A stretch of 7,306 nt of DNA, taken from contig JBBING010000105.1 in NCBI GenBank assembly GCA_037444005.1, forward strand, positions 1 to 7,306, in the 5' to 3' direction. How positions within the stretch are numbered: the stretch's first letter is position 1; each line of letters begins with the position of its first letter. Shown here piece by piece: positions 1 through 5,262 of the stretch. Position numbers and translations under genes: made by a program. Origin of the DNA: DATLZC01 sp037444005. GTDB taxonomy: Bacteria > Chloroflexota > Dehalococcoidia > DSTF01 > JACRBR01. A model generated the notes under the pieces. The model had not been told where the DNA came from. It made no database searches and saw nothing but the letters and a program-made list of their open reading frames with translations.

Positions 1-177
1 ACGCCGACGGAGACAGCCACGGCAACAGCGACGGCGGCGCCGACGGAGACGCCGCCGCCGGAGCCCACAGAGACGCCCACACCGACGTCGCCGCCGCCGA
101 CGGCTCCGGCGACGGGAACGCCGCCGGCCACGGGGACGCCGGCGCCCGAAACGCCGTCTCCGACGGCGACGCCCTGA
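1..177 (+). CDS. C-terminal Thr/Pro-rich tail of a truncated protein
   Basis: Frame 1 is open from the left edge to a TGA at 175-177, giving the last 58 residues of a protein whose start lies outside the window. Of these residues 20 are Thr and 19 are Pro, with Ala and a few Glu making up most of the rest, in irregular TP, TET and ATGTP units; ATGTP occurs twice about 6 residues apart. Such tails are usual as disordered, often glycosylated spacers or ends of exported proteins, and are frequent in Chloroflexota and Actinomycetota. No LPXTG sorting signal or C-terminal membrane anchor follows, so if this is a surface protein the anchor is elsewhere. The catalytic or binding domain is not visible, so no function can be given. 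The gene converges on the next one with only 9 bases between the two stop codons. Reading frame: fairly sure. Exported location: inference. Confidence 0.7.
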   Translation, partial: TPTETATATATAAPTETPPPEPTETPTPTSPPPTAPATGTPPATGTPAPETPSPTATP

Positions 178-186
178 GGGCGGTCG

Positions 187-804
187 CTACCGCCCGCCGG
201 TGACGCCTCCCGACGCCGCGAGGAGCTCTTCGAGATGCATCTGCCACTCGAGGGCGCGCCGGCGCTTCTCGGCCGCGTCGGCCAGCTCTTCGTAGATGGC
301 CTGACCCCAGCGAAGCTGCTCTTCCTCTTCGAGGAGGATGAACCGGAGGGTGCGGACCGTCGGCGCGTCGCAGACCTGGTCGGTGACGAGGGCGTGGTGC
401 CGGTAGTACACGGCCAGATGCGGCTTCAGAACGCGATAGAGACCCACCAGCCGGAGCAGCTCGTCGTCCTGGTCCTGCAGCTCCGTGACGAAGCGCTCGA
501 ACGTCTCGTTCGGGGGTTCGGCGACGTCGGCCACGCGGAGCATCGGGGGTTCTGACAGCTCGAGGTTGTCGACGACGCGGAGGCCGGGAAGCCTCCGGCC
601 GAGCCAGTCCGCGTGTGTCGCGCACTGGAACGCGTGCTCGCCGAGGGCGAGCTTCACTTTGACGGTGGGCATGGTCGCGGCCCAGCCGGCGCACGCCTCC
701 ATCATCCTGATCTCGGCGTAGCGGTAGTGGATCAGGCGGCGGGCGTTCTCGTCGACGGAGAAGGCGCCGCCGATCTTTCGGGGATCGATGGCGAGTTCAG
801 GCAT
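187..804 (-). CDS. ferritin-like helical protein, probable non-catalytic partner subunit
   Basis: This 205-residue, mostly helical protein has the layout of a ferritin-like four-helix bundle: helix 1 near 22-44 (E31, E36), helix 2 near 47-72 (E56, H64, in a GEHAFQCATHADWLGRRL segment), a linker rich in Pro, helix 3 near 98-140, helix 4 near 147-196. The helix-2 segment matches the His-Ala-Asp-x-Leu signature I know from ferritin-like domain proteins. The classical ExxH pairs are broken: C61 sits three residues before H64, and Q163 replaces the expected His after the acidic run at 159-162. A structural partner like PaaC of the phenylacetyl-CoA epoxidase is therefore a reasonable analogy, not a homology claim. 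The ATG is supported by a GAGGAG ribosome binding site 9 bases upstream and lies inside the end of the ferredoxin gene (8-base overlap), so translation is probably coupled. It is the last gene of the three-gene operon. Confidence 0.8.
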   Translation of the reverse strand: MPELAIDPRKIGGAFSVDENARRLIHYRYAEIRMMEACAGWAATMPTVKVKLALGEHAFQCATHADWLGRRLPGLRVVDNLELSEPPMLRVADVAEPPNETFERFVTELQDQDDELLRLVGLYRVLKPHLAVYYRHHALVTDQVCDAPTVRTLRFILLEEEEQLRWGQAIYEELADAAEKRRRALEWQMHLEELLAASGGVTGGR

Positions 805-1204
805 GGGCGGTCGCTCCTCTCGAGGCGCCGTCGCCCGAGAGCCGGCGCTGGCCGAGCTCCTGGAGCCGCTGCAGGAACTGCACGAGGGGCTGCTCCGAGG
901 CCGTGGCCGAGAGGCGGGCCTGCTCGCGCTGGCGGCGGGCGCGGGCGAATTCTCGCGCAGCCCTGCGGGCCTCCTCCAGCCGCTCGGGGTCGTGGCGGTA
1001 CTCGATGTGCGCGATGCACCGCATGGGGCACACGCGGGCGCAGATGCCGCAGTCGATACACCGCTCGGCGTCGATCCAGTGCGCGCGTTCGGGCCGTTCG
1101 AAGAACAGGATGGCGCCGGTGGGGCACTCCCGCCGGCACCACCAGCAGTTGATGCACCGGTCCTGGTCGATGGCGTAGGCGCCGACCGCCTCCAGCGCAG
1201 GCAT
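797..1204 (-). CDS. 2x[4Fe-4S] ferredoxin with C-terminal helical extension
   Basis: A 135-residue protein with two complete CxxCxxCxxxCP cluster motifs: C17, C20, C23, C27 and C49, C52, C55, C59, with an extra C63. It should carry two [4Fe-4S] clusters and pass single electrons in the cytoplasm. The first motif has two Trp (W21, W22) between the second and third Cys, which is unusual. Minimal bacterial ferredoxins of this type end soon after the second cluster; here a further 70 residues follow, strongly Arg/Glu/Gln-rich and helical (about 72-121), which could dock a partner. The frame is open further upstream to 1297, but the ATG at 1204 leaves a normal ferredoxin N-terminus and starts 7 bases after the stop of the upstream diiron gene; a GGAG lies about 13 bases before it. 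Being between two ferritin-like genes, it is the likely electron donor to that complex (inference). Family: very sure. Confidence 0.92.
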   Translation of the reverse strand: MPALEAVGAYAIDQDRCINCWWCRRECPTGAILFFERPERAHWIDAERCIDCGICARVCPMRCIAHIEYRHDPERLEEARRAAREFARARRQREQARLSATASEQPLVQFLQRLQELGQRRLSGDGASRGATAHA

Positions 1205-1211
1205 GGCGCCG

Positions 1212-1931
1212 CTACAGCTCCGACTCGCGGAAGACGGCGAACATCTCCTCGAAGATCTTCTGCTGGTCGCGAGCCTTGCGCTCCAGCGCGGGGTCATGTT
1301 CGGTCAGCCGCTCGATCCAGTAGTCGCCGTTGGCGACGTGGAGGTATTCGTCCGCCATGTTGTAGTCGTGGCAGTGCTCCATCAACCGGTCGCCCACGTG
1401 CTCCGCGAGCTCCCGCGTGCGCTCGAAGACGGAGAGCGCGAAGCCTTCCAGACCTACGTTGATGGTGGAGAAGCCCATCACCGGGTCCTCGGGCTGCGTG
1501 GGTGGAAGCTGCTGCCCGTCGGGCGGCGGACCGCCCACGAGAGTGTCGGGATACTCCCCGAGCCTGCCGCCCTGCGCTTCCAGCAGTTGCAGGTTGAGCT
1601 GCGTGTGACGAGTCTCGTCCCACATCTGGCGGGCCAGCGAGAGCTGCAGCTCCCACGGCACGCCGACGGTCTTCCACTCCACCAGGAAGCGGCCGAAGGC
1701 GTCGAGCCCGGCGAACTCCGCCGACAGGATCGAGCTGGTGATGGCCTTGAGGTACTCCCGCTTCGACGGGTCCTTCTTGAGGCGCAGGGTCAGCGTGTCC
1801 AGGTTGTACGGGGCGCCGTCGAGCTTCTTCCGCAGCTCCGCGCGCTCCTCCTCACTGAGGGCGATGATGGGCCGATACGGCGGCTCGCGCCGGCGCGGGC
1901 CCTGGGCGGTGCGGTCGTGCAGCTTCCCCAT
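1212..1931 (-). CDS. ferritin-like diiron protein, candidate oxygenase/oxidase
   Basis: A 239-residue helical protein with the full set of diiron ligands expected of the ferritin-like superfamily: E72 in helix 1, E106xxH109 (within DETRH) in helix 2, E162 in helix 3 (GLEGF), and E195xxH198 (DEYLH) in helix 4. Spacing and order match catalytic members such as BoxB, AurF/CmlI and PaaA, so a carboxylate- and His-bridged diiron centre that activates oxygen is a well-supported inference; the substrate is not. About 35-40 residues separate the second and third ligands' helices, including a Gly/Pro-rich loop at 122-150 that may cover the active site. The first 25 residues are basic and Pro-rich, probably disordered. 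The ATG at 1931 has a GGGAG 9 bases upstream. It is the first gene of the operon, ahead of a ferredoxin and a second ferritin-like protein. Alternatives: a ferritin-like oxidase, or a tRNA hydroxylase of the MiaE type. Confidence 0.85.
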   Translation of the reverse strand: MGKLHDRTAQGPRRREPPYRPIIALSEEERAELRKKLDGAPYNLDTLTLRLKKDPSKREYLKAITSSILSAEFAGLDAFGRFLVEWKTVGVPWELQLSLARQMWDETRHTQLNLQLLEAQGGRLGEYPDTLVGGPPPDGQQLPPTQPEDPVMGFSTINVGLEGFALSVFERTRELAEHVGDRLMEHCHDYNMADEYLHVANGDYWIERLTEHDPALERKARDQQKIFEEMFAVFRESEL

Positions 1932-1981
1932 GGTGGCGCGCTCCCTGATGCAGGCGAATCAGCGTTGGCTCTGCGGCATCT

Positions 1982-2011
1982 ATTGAACACCAGCGGCAAG
2001 GCCGCTGTCAA
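1982..2011 (-). promoter_or_regulatory. sigma70-type promoter of the diiron operon
   Basis: Read on the minus strand, a perfect -35 hexamer TTGACA (2011-2006) is followed after 18 bases by TTCAAT (1987-1982), four of six matches to TATAAT. Transcription would start near 1975, giving a leader of about 45 bases before the ATG at 1931. The perfect -35 in a GC-rich background is unlikely to be chance, but the -10 is weak and the spacer is one base longer than ideal, which fits a promoter that needs help or is controlled. Confidence 0.5.
1991..2007. promoter_or_regulatory. 7-3-7 inverted repeat, candidate operator
   Basis: The arms CAGCGGC (1991-1997) and GCCGCTG (2001-2007) are perfect inverted repeats around a 3-base centre. 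The dyad occupies almost the whole spacer between the -35 and -10 of the diiron operon promoter and overlaps two bases of the -35. That position suits either a repressor or a MerR-type activator that acts across a long spacer. No regulator gene is recognisable next to it. The chance of a GC-rich hairpin here is not small, so the regulatory role is inference. Confidence 0.4.
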
Positions 2012-2155
2012 AGGAAACGAACATGGGCGATCGCTGCGCTTTTCGTAGCGGGAAGGGGCGATTCGTCTCTCAGTGATTCTCCCGACGTTCGGCCTCTCCA
2101 CGCACGGCCGATACATCTCGTGGAAGCGTCGCTTCGCAGTGCAGGAGCCACATCG

Positions 2156-2686
2156 ATGGATGCCCACCACCCTTCGTCCTCCGACCTCGTCGCGCTCGTG
2201 GAGCGCCTCGAAGCCACATTGCGCGCCGCCGCCGACGTGAGCGAGGCGCTCCTCGGGCGCCTGCAGGCGCTGAATCAGCGCGTGACGCAGCTGCAGCCGC
2301 ACGCCGGAGCCATCCGCCGCGCCGCGGACGTTCTCGGCGCCCTGGAGGCGCCCGAATCCGCGCAGGCGGCAGGCGTCGCCGCGGCAGGCGACCGCCCGGG
2401 CCCCCAGTGGCCGCGCTCCGGCCCGCCCGGTGTGCTCTTTATCGAGGTCGAGCGCCGCGATGGGCCCCTGGACCTCCGGGCGGTGGACCGCCCCGTCAGC
2501 GGCCATCCCTCCGTGGCCGACGTCGCCCTGCTGGACTACGACGGCCGGAGAGCGCGGTTCAAGGTGTGGACCCGATCGCTCGTAGAGGCGACGCAGATAG
2601 GGGCCGCGCTCGAAGGGAGCATCCGCGAGAGCCTGGCGGCCAACGACGCCACCGTGAGCGTCCAGGCGCCGCCGAGCGCAGCCTGA
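2156..2686 (+). CDS. unknown protein: helical N-terminus plus small alpha/beta C-terminal domain
   Basis: I do not recognise this 176-residue protein as a named family. Residues 10-65 are amphipathic helix with Leu/Ala heptad-like spacing (probable coiled coil). An Ala/Gly/Pro-rich linker covers about 64-90. The C-terminal part (92-170) alternates strand and helix: VLFIEVERRDGPLDL, a helix with HPSVADVALLDYDG, a strand RARFKVWT, a helix, then a last strand VSVQ. The order beta-alpha-beta-beta-alpha-beta resembles a ferredoxin-like or ACT-like fold, as in small regulatory modules; this is a guess from pattern alone. The frame is open from 2120, but the ATG at 2156 has AGGAG exactly 8 bases upstream, so it is the chosen start. 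It is transcribed away from the diiron operon with 224 bases between the two starts, and ends before a strong hairpin. It has no membrane segment, so it is probably cytoplasmic. Confidence 0.75.
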   Translation: MDAHHPSSSDLVALVERLEATLRAAADVSEALLGRLQALNQRVTQLQPHAGAIRRAADVLGALEAPESAQAAGVAAAGDRPGPQWPRSGPPGVLFIEVERRDGPLDLRAVDRPVSGHPSVADVALLDYDGRRARFKVWTRSLVEATQIGAALEGSIRESLAANDATVSVQAPPSAA

Positions 2687-2711
2687 GGAGCGCTCCGCGG
2701 CCGCGCCCGCA

Positions 2712-2743
2712 ACGAGCGCCCGTCTCGGGGGACGGGCGCTCGT
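2712..2743. terminator. perfect 13-bp hairpin between converging genes
   Basis: The arms ACGAGCGCCCGTC (2712-2724) and GACGGGCGCTCGT (2731-2743) are perfect inverted repeats around a 6-base loop. The hairpin lies 26 bases past the stop of the + strand gene and 29 bases beyond the stop of the minus-strand gene, so it could end transcription in both directions. There is no U-run on either side, only CTGGTGTTC on the + side, so it is an atypical intrinsic terminator, as is common in GC-rich genomes. Confidence 0.7.
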
Positions 2744-2771
2744 CTGGTGTTCAGCCGCGCCGCAAGCTCGA

Positions 2772-3257
2772 TCAGTCGCCCCGCTGGATGCGTTGGGCGA
2801 GGTTCGCGACCGCCGTGGCCATCTGGCCGACCGTCGCCTCCAGCCGCGACACCGCCGCCTGCAGCTCCCGCAGCGTTTCCGCCGCCTGCGCGCCCTCGAG
2901 CGCCCGCGACTCGATGAGGTTACGCACGGCGTCCTGGAGGCGCGCCTGCCGGTCTAGCAGATCGTCCGCTCGCTGCCGGAGCTCCGCGAGCCCGCGGGCG
3001 CTCTCTTCCAGCGACGACGTCAGCGCCGTCACGTCCGGCGTCTCGGCCGGGCCCGCCGCGGGAGCGGCGCGTTCGAGGGCGCCCGCGAGCTCCTGAACGC
3101 TGAGATTGGCGCGGATGGCCTCCTCGAACGCCTCCATCGAGCGCCCGTGGAGCCGCCACACGGCGATGACCGCGGTCACGCAGACGAGCAGCAGAAAGGC
3201 GAGTCCGATGGATGTGCCGGCGATGGCCGCCGCCGAGACGAAGTCCTGCGAGGACAA
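2772..3257 (-). CDS. single-pass membrane protein with cytoplasmic coiled coil
   Basis: A 161-residue protein with one strong N-terminal membrane helix (about 8-34, ending WRLHGR) and a long helical remainder (41-62 and 78-158) in which Leu, Ala and Arg/Glu alternate in coiled-coil fashion; a Pro/Ala-rich break lies at 64-77. The positive residues after the helix put the coiled coil on the cytoplasmic side. The start is TTG at 3257: it has GGAGGG 6 bases upstream, and the next Met (41) would lose the membrane segment. The general plan is like DUF948-type or MCP-like signalling and scaffold proteins, but I see no conserved signature and no enzymatic motif, so function is unknown. It follows the alpha/beta hydrolase gene by 162 bases on the same strand and may be read from the same transcript or its own promoter. 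Confidence 0.75.
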   Translation of the reverse strand: MSSQDFVSAAAIAGTSIGLAFLLLVCVTAVIAVWRLHGRSMEAFEEAIRANLSVQELAGALERAAPAAGPAETPDVTALTSSLEESARGLAELRQRADDLLDRQARLQDAVRNLIESRALEGAQAAETLRELQAAVSRLEATVGQMATAVANLAQRIQRGD

Positions 3258-3303
3258 AAACAGCCCTCCGTACAGGGCGGATCCTTCCGGAATCGTGCGT
3301 GTC

Positions 3304-3359
3304 GGGTGTCCTCGGAATGATCGTCCGGAACCGGCGCCATCTGCACCGTGCGGACACCC
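3304..3359. repeat. 8-bp inverted repeat in the leader of the TTG gene
   Basis: GGGTGTCC (3304-3311) and GGACACCC (3352-3359) are perfect inverted repeats 40 bases apart, with smaller dyads between them. It falls in the 162-base gap between the alpha/beta hydrolase stop (3420) and the TTG start (3257). It could form a stem in the transcript or a DNA site, but the arms are short and the gap long. I see no clear sigma70 promoter in this gap, and nothing else in it. Confidence 0.3.
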
Positions 3360-3419
3360 TTCAGCGCTTCCTGCCTCACCTGGAACAACGCGGACGCGCG
3401 GCCCCGCGTTCCACCCGGC

Positions 3420-4343
3420 TCAGAAGGTCGACTCCTGCGGTGTGGCGTGCCGCGCCTCCGCCTCCGGGCGGTACTCAGGCAGACGCGCGCCCGTCGCCTC
3501 CTCGACGAACGAGCGAATGGCGGGGACCATGAGATGCACCGGGATATCCCGATGGTCGTACCCCGGCAGGTCGACGAAGCGCTTGGGCTCGGGCGCGAGC
3601 TCGTACAGCCTCCGTCCCATCCACTGGGGCACGGTGGTATCGGCGTCGGCGTGCATGATCAGCAGCGGGCAGCGCAGGCGGCGGATCTTGGCGGCGTTGT
3701 CGTACCGGGTGCGCGGAAGCCACGGACACGCTCGCAGGAGCGGCCGCAGCCGGCCCACGCGCTCCATCGCCAGGTCGCGCACCGACGTGAACGGCGCGCG
3801 CAGGATGAGCCCCGCCGGGGGCTCGCGCACCGCCAGCTCGGTGGCCACCCCGGTCCCCAGCGAGAAGCCGTAGTAGACGATCCGCCGCGGGTCCACGTCC
3901 GAGCGATTGTACAGATAGGCGAGGGCGGCCTCCGCGTCGAGATACGTCCCGCGCTCGGTCGCCTCGCCGGGATTGCGGCCGAACCCCCGGTAGTCGAAGA
4001 GCAGGAAGTTGCAGCCCACGCCCCGCAGGAACGACCCGAAATCGTGGGCGAAGGCCGCGTCGGACCAGAAGAACGAGGCGTTGTACGACGTCCCGTGGCA
4101 GAAGAGGAGCGTGGGCAGCTCTGCCGTCCGCTCCGGCGCCGGCCGGAAGAACCACCCCTGGAGCTCGAGGCCGTCGGCCGTGTATAGCCACGCCTCGTCG
4201 TAGGGCACGCCCACCGCCTCCGGGGGCGCGGGATGCCACGGGCCGGACGTGAACATCCGCCGGCGCAACGCCCGCTCGAAGAGCGCGGTCGCGGCGTACA
4301 GGGCGGCGCCGACGCCGCCAGCCACGAGAAGCGCCCGCTTCAC
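3420..4343 (-). CDS. membrane-anchored alpha/beta hydrolase (YqkD/ABHD13-like)
   Basis: A 307-residue serine hydrolase with all expected elements: oxyanion-loop HG (H83-G84 in FCHGTSYN), the DYRGFG strand-turn at 117-122, the nucleophile elbow G159-F-S161-L-G163, the acid D235 in HADADTTVP, and His H264 in GYDHRD. The order and the DYRGFGRNPG motif fit the COG1073 group (YqkD, ABHD13/BEM46 type), which acts on esters or small amides; the substrate is unknown. A hydrophobic N-terminal segment (about 4-21) followed by an Arg-rich stretch suggests a membrane anchor with the enzyme inside, or a signal peptide with weak cleavage. The start is GTG at 4343. It has no good ribosome binding site, and the alternative ATG at residue 30 has none either, so the start is uncertain. 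It lies 52 bases after the VOC gene and is probably co-transcribed with it. Confidence 0.88.
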   Translation of the reverse strand: MKRALLVAGGVGAALYAATALFERALRRRMFTSGPWHPAPPEAVGVPYDEAWLYTADGLELQGWFFRPAPERTAELPTLLFCHGTSYNASFFWSDAAFAHDFGSFLRGVGCNFLLFDYRGFGRNPGEATERGTYLDAEAALAYLYNRSDVDPRRIVYYGFSLGTGVATELAVREPPAGLILRAPFTSVRDLAMERVGRLRPLLRACPWLPRTRYDNAAKIRRLRCPLLIMHADADTTVPQWMGRRLYELAPEPKRFVDLPGYDHRDIPVHLMVPAIRSFVEEATGARLPEYRPEAEARHATPQESTF

Positions 4344-4395
4344 GATCGAGAGCGTAGCGCGCTCGCGGGCACAAGGCCATCCCCGGATGCGCCGG

Positions 4396-4842
4396 TCACG
4401 GTTCGTGGTGATCGTGCGCCTGGCCGGGAGGCGGCGGGACGAGTTCGTAGAGCTGAAAGAGGACGCCGTTCGTATCTCTGGGATGGACGAAGAACTCCTT
4501 CCAGTCCCAGCTCACGCGGGGCCCGCCGAACGGCTCGATGCCGCACTGGCGGAGATGCGCGGCGGCCGCGTCGGCGTCGGCCACCTCCATGGTCACATGA
4601 TGAATGCCGGGGCCACGCTCCTGCAGGAACTTCCGGAGAAAGCTGTGCTCGCCCAAAGGCTCGAGGATCTCCCACTGGGGTTGTCCCGGGCCGATGTCCA
4701 TCACGACGCCGCTGTAGCCTTCGCGTTCGTTCTTGAAGCGGCCAGCCACCTTCCAGCCGAACACTTTCTCGAAGAACGCGACCTGCTTCTCGAGGTCCCA
4801 CACAGCCATGCTGACGTGATCGACGCGCTTCACTCCGAGCAC
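4396..4842 (-). CDS. VOC-fold protein resembling methylmalonyl-CoA epimerase
   Basis: A 148-residue protein of the glyoxalase/VOC fold, with two beta-alpha-beta-beta-beta repeats (about 5-62 and 78-134). The signatures RVDHVSMAVWDLEK, the WEILEPLG stretch, GPGIHHVTMEV and HPRDTNGVLFQLYEL follow methylmalonyl-CoA epimerase closely. The metal ligands by my manual alignment are H9, E58, H82 and position 130. Position 130 is Gln where epimerases and glyoxalases carry Glu, which in the epimerase is also proposed as a catalytic acid/base, so epimerase activity is doubtful. The start is GTG at 4842: a GGAGGAGG box sits just 4-7 bases upstream, and it yields the normal family length. The frame continues upstream to 5046, but that part is Pro/Arg-rich low-complexity. 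It heads a possible VOC-hydrolase operon and diverges from csrA. No mutase gene is near. Confidence 0.85.
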   Translation of the reverse strand: MLGVKRVDHVSMAVWDLEKQVAFFEKVFGWKVAGRFKNEREGYSGVVMDIGPGQPQWEILEPLGEHSFLRKFLQERGPGIHHVTMEVADADAAAAHLRQCGIEPFGGPRVSWDWKEFFVHPRDTNGVLFQLYELVPPPPGQAHDHHEP

Positions 4843-4952
4843 GGTTCCTCCTCCGCACCTGCGCATGTCTGGCCCGCTGCAGGAAACCATGCGGCGCTCG
4901 CAGGCGCAACGGCGACGGCTGCGGGTTCGGAACCGCCGATGACGCCGGTGGC

Positions 4953-4981
4953 TTGCGGATGAACGCCCCGTCGGGTCTACT
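4953..4981 (+). promoter_or_regulatory. weak sigma70-type promoter upstream of csrA
   Basis: TTGCGG (4953-4958), 17 bases, then TCTACT (4976-4981). The -35 matches three and the -10 four of six positions. Transcription would start near 4988, about 30 bases before csrA. The rest of the 174-base divergent gap (4843-5016) has only short dyads, such as GGTTC/GAACC near 4924-4934. A promoter for the VOC gene must also lie in this gap but I cannot place it. Confidence 0.3.
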
Positions 4982-5019
4982 GGAGACGGAGGGGGAGGCG
5001 GAAGGGGTGTGACAGGATG
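4982..5019 (+). promoter_or_regulatory. csrA leader with periodic GGA motifs (candidate CsrA autoregulatory site)
   Basis: GGA triplets stand at 4982, 4988, 4994 and 5000, exactly six bases apart, and a fifth at 5015 spans the csrA start codon within ACAGGATG. CsrA is known to bind RNA at GGA, with the consensus RUACARGGAUGU; ACAGGAUG is that consensus core less one purine. AAGGGG at 5002-5007, 9 bases before the ATG, is the likely ribosome binding site and is interleaved with the GGA series. Binding here would hide both, giving feedback on csrA. Confidence 0.55.
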
Positions 5020-5211
5020 CTCATCCTGGTGCGGAAGGTGCAGCAAGGGATCTGGATCGGGGACGACATCCTCATCAAGATCCTCGATGTCGAACGCGAC
5101 CGGGTGAAACTGGGGATCGAGGCGCCGAGCGACGTCCGCGTCGTGCGTCAGGAGCTCCTCGACCGCGATGTCCCCGACGACGCCGAAATCCAGGTCGAAG
5201 AGTCGACCTAG
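5017..5211 (+). CDS. csrA: carbon storage regulator CsrA, RNA-binding translational regulator
   Basis: A 64-residue protein with the CsrA family pattern from its first residue: MLILVRKV, the GIWIGDDILIKIL strand pair, then VKLGIEAP and VRVVRQEL. The RNA-contacting residues L4, R6 and R44 are present; the usual His before R44 is Val (V43). CsrA forms a swapped-strand dimer that binds GGA motifs in mRNA leaders and usually blocks ribosome access. Length is normal. The acidic C-terminal tail (about 50-63) is unstructured, as is common. The start is ATG with a plausible AAGGGG 9 bases upstream, in a leader full of GGA triplets. No fliW, fliC or flagellar gene is in the window, which is the usual neighbourhood in many Gram-positive and related bacteria, so its targets are unknown. 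It diverges from the VOC gene and converges with the large hydrolase. Confidence 0.95.
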   Translation: MLILVRKVQQGIWIGDDILIKILDVERDRVKLGIEAPSDVRVVRQELLDRDVPDDAEIQVEEST

Positions 5212-5223
5212 CGTCCCCCGTGG

Positions 5224-5257
5224 CGTCTTCGAAGACGGCGACGCCGGGTTCGCCGTC
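5224..5257. terminator. overlapping dyads between csrA and the converging hydrolase gene
   Basis: CGTCTTC/GAAGACG (5224-5237) is a perfect 14-base palindrome. GACGGCGA (5234-5241) and TCGCCGTC (5250-5257) form an 8-bp stem with an 8-base loop that shares four bases with it. They lie in the 51-base gap between two converging stops (5211, 5263). They are the only candidates for ending transcription there, and neither has a U-run. Confidence 0.4.
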
Positions 5258-5262
5258 GCGTC

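Noticed and set aside
1..177. Repetitive GC-rich sequence as a tandem repeat or CRISPR-like array
   Set aside because: The period is irregular and follows Thr/Pro codon use in one open frame; there are no identical repeats with unique spacers.
732..2048. Long open frames opposite or shifted to the ferredoxin and diiron genes (for example 1203-2048 +, 788-1462 +)
   Set aside because: Their products are Arg/Gly/Pro/His-rich with no domain pattern, and they cover genes with intact motifs in another frame; they result from high GC content.
2687..2704. Palindromes GGAGCGCTCC and GCGGCCGC after the 176-residue protein gene
   Set aside because: Short GC palindromes are expected in this composition, and the stronger hairpin at 2712-2743 explains termination.
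3176..3388. A 70-codon minus-strand frame upstream of and overlapping the coiled-coil gene
   Set aside because: It begins at a TTG without a ribosome binding site and runs into the coiled-coil gene in another frame; the product has no recognisable pattern.
4843..5046. N-terminal extension of the VOC gene to 5046
   Set aside because: The extra 68 residues are Pro/Arg low-complexity, would overlap the csrA start, and a strong ribosome binding site supports the GTG at 4842.
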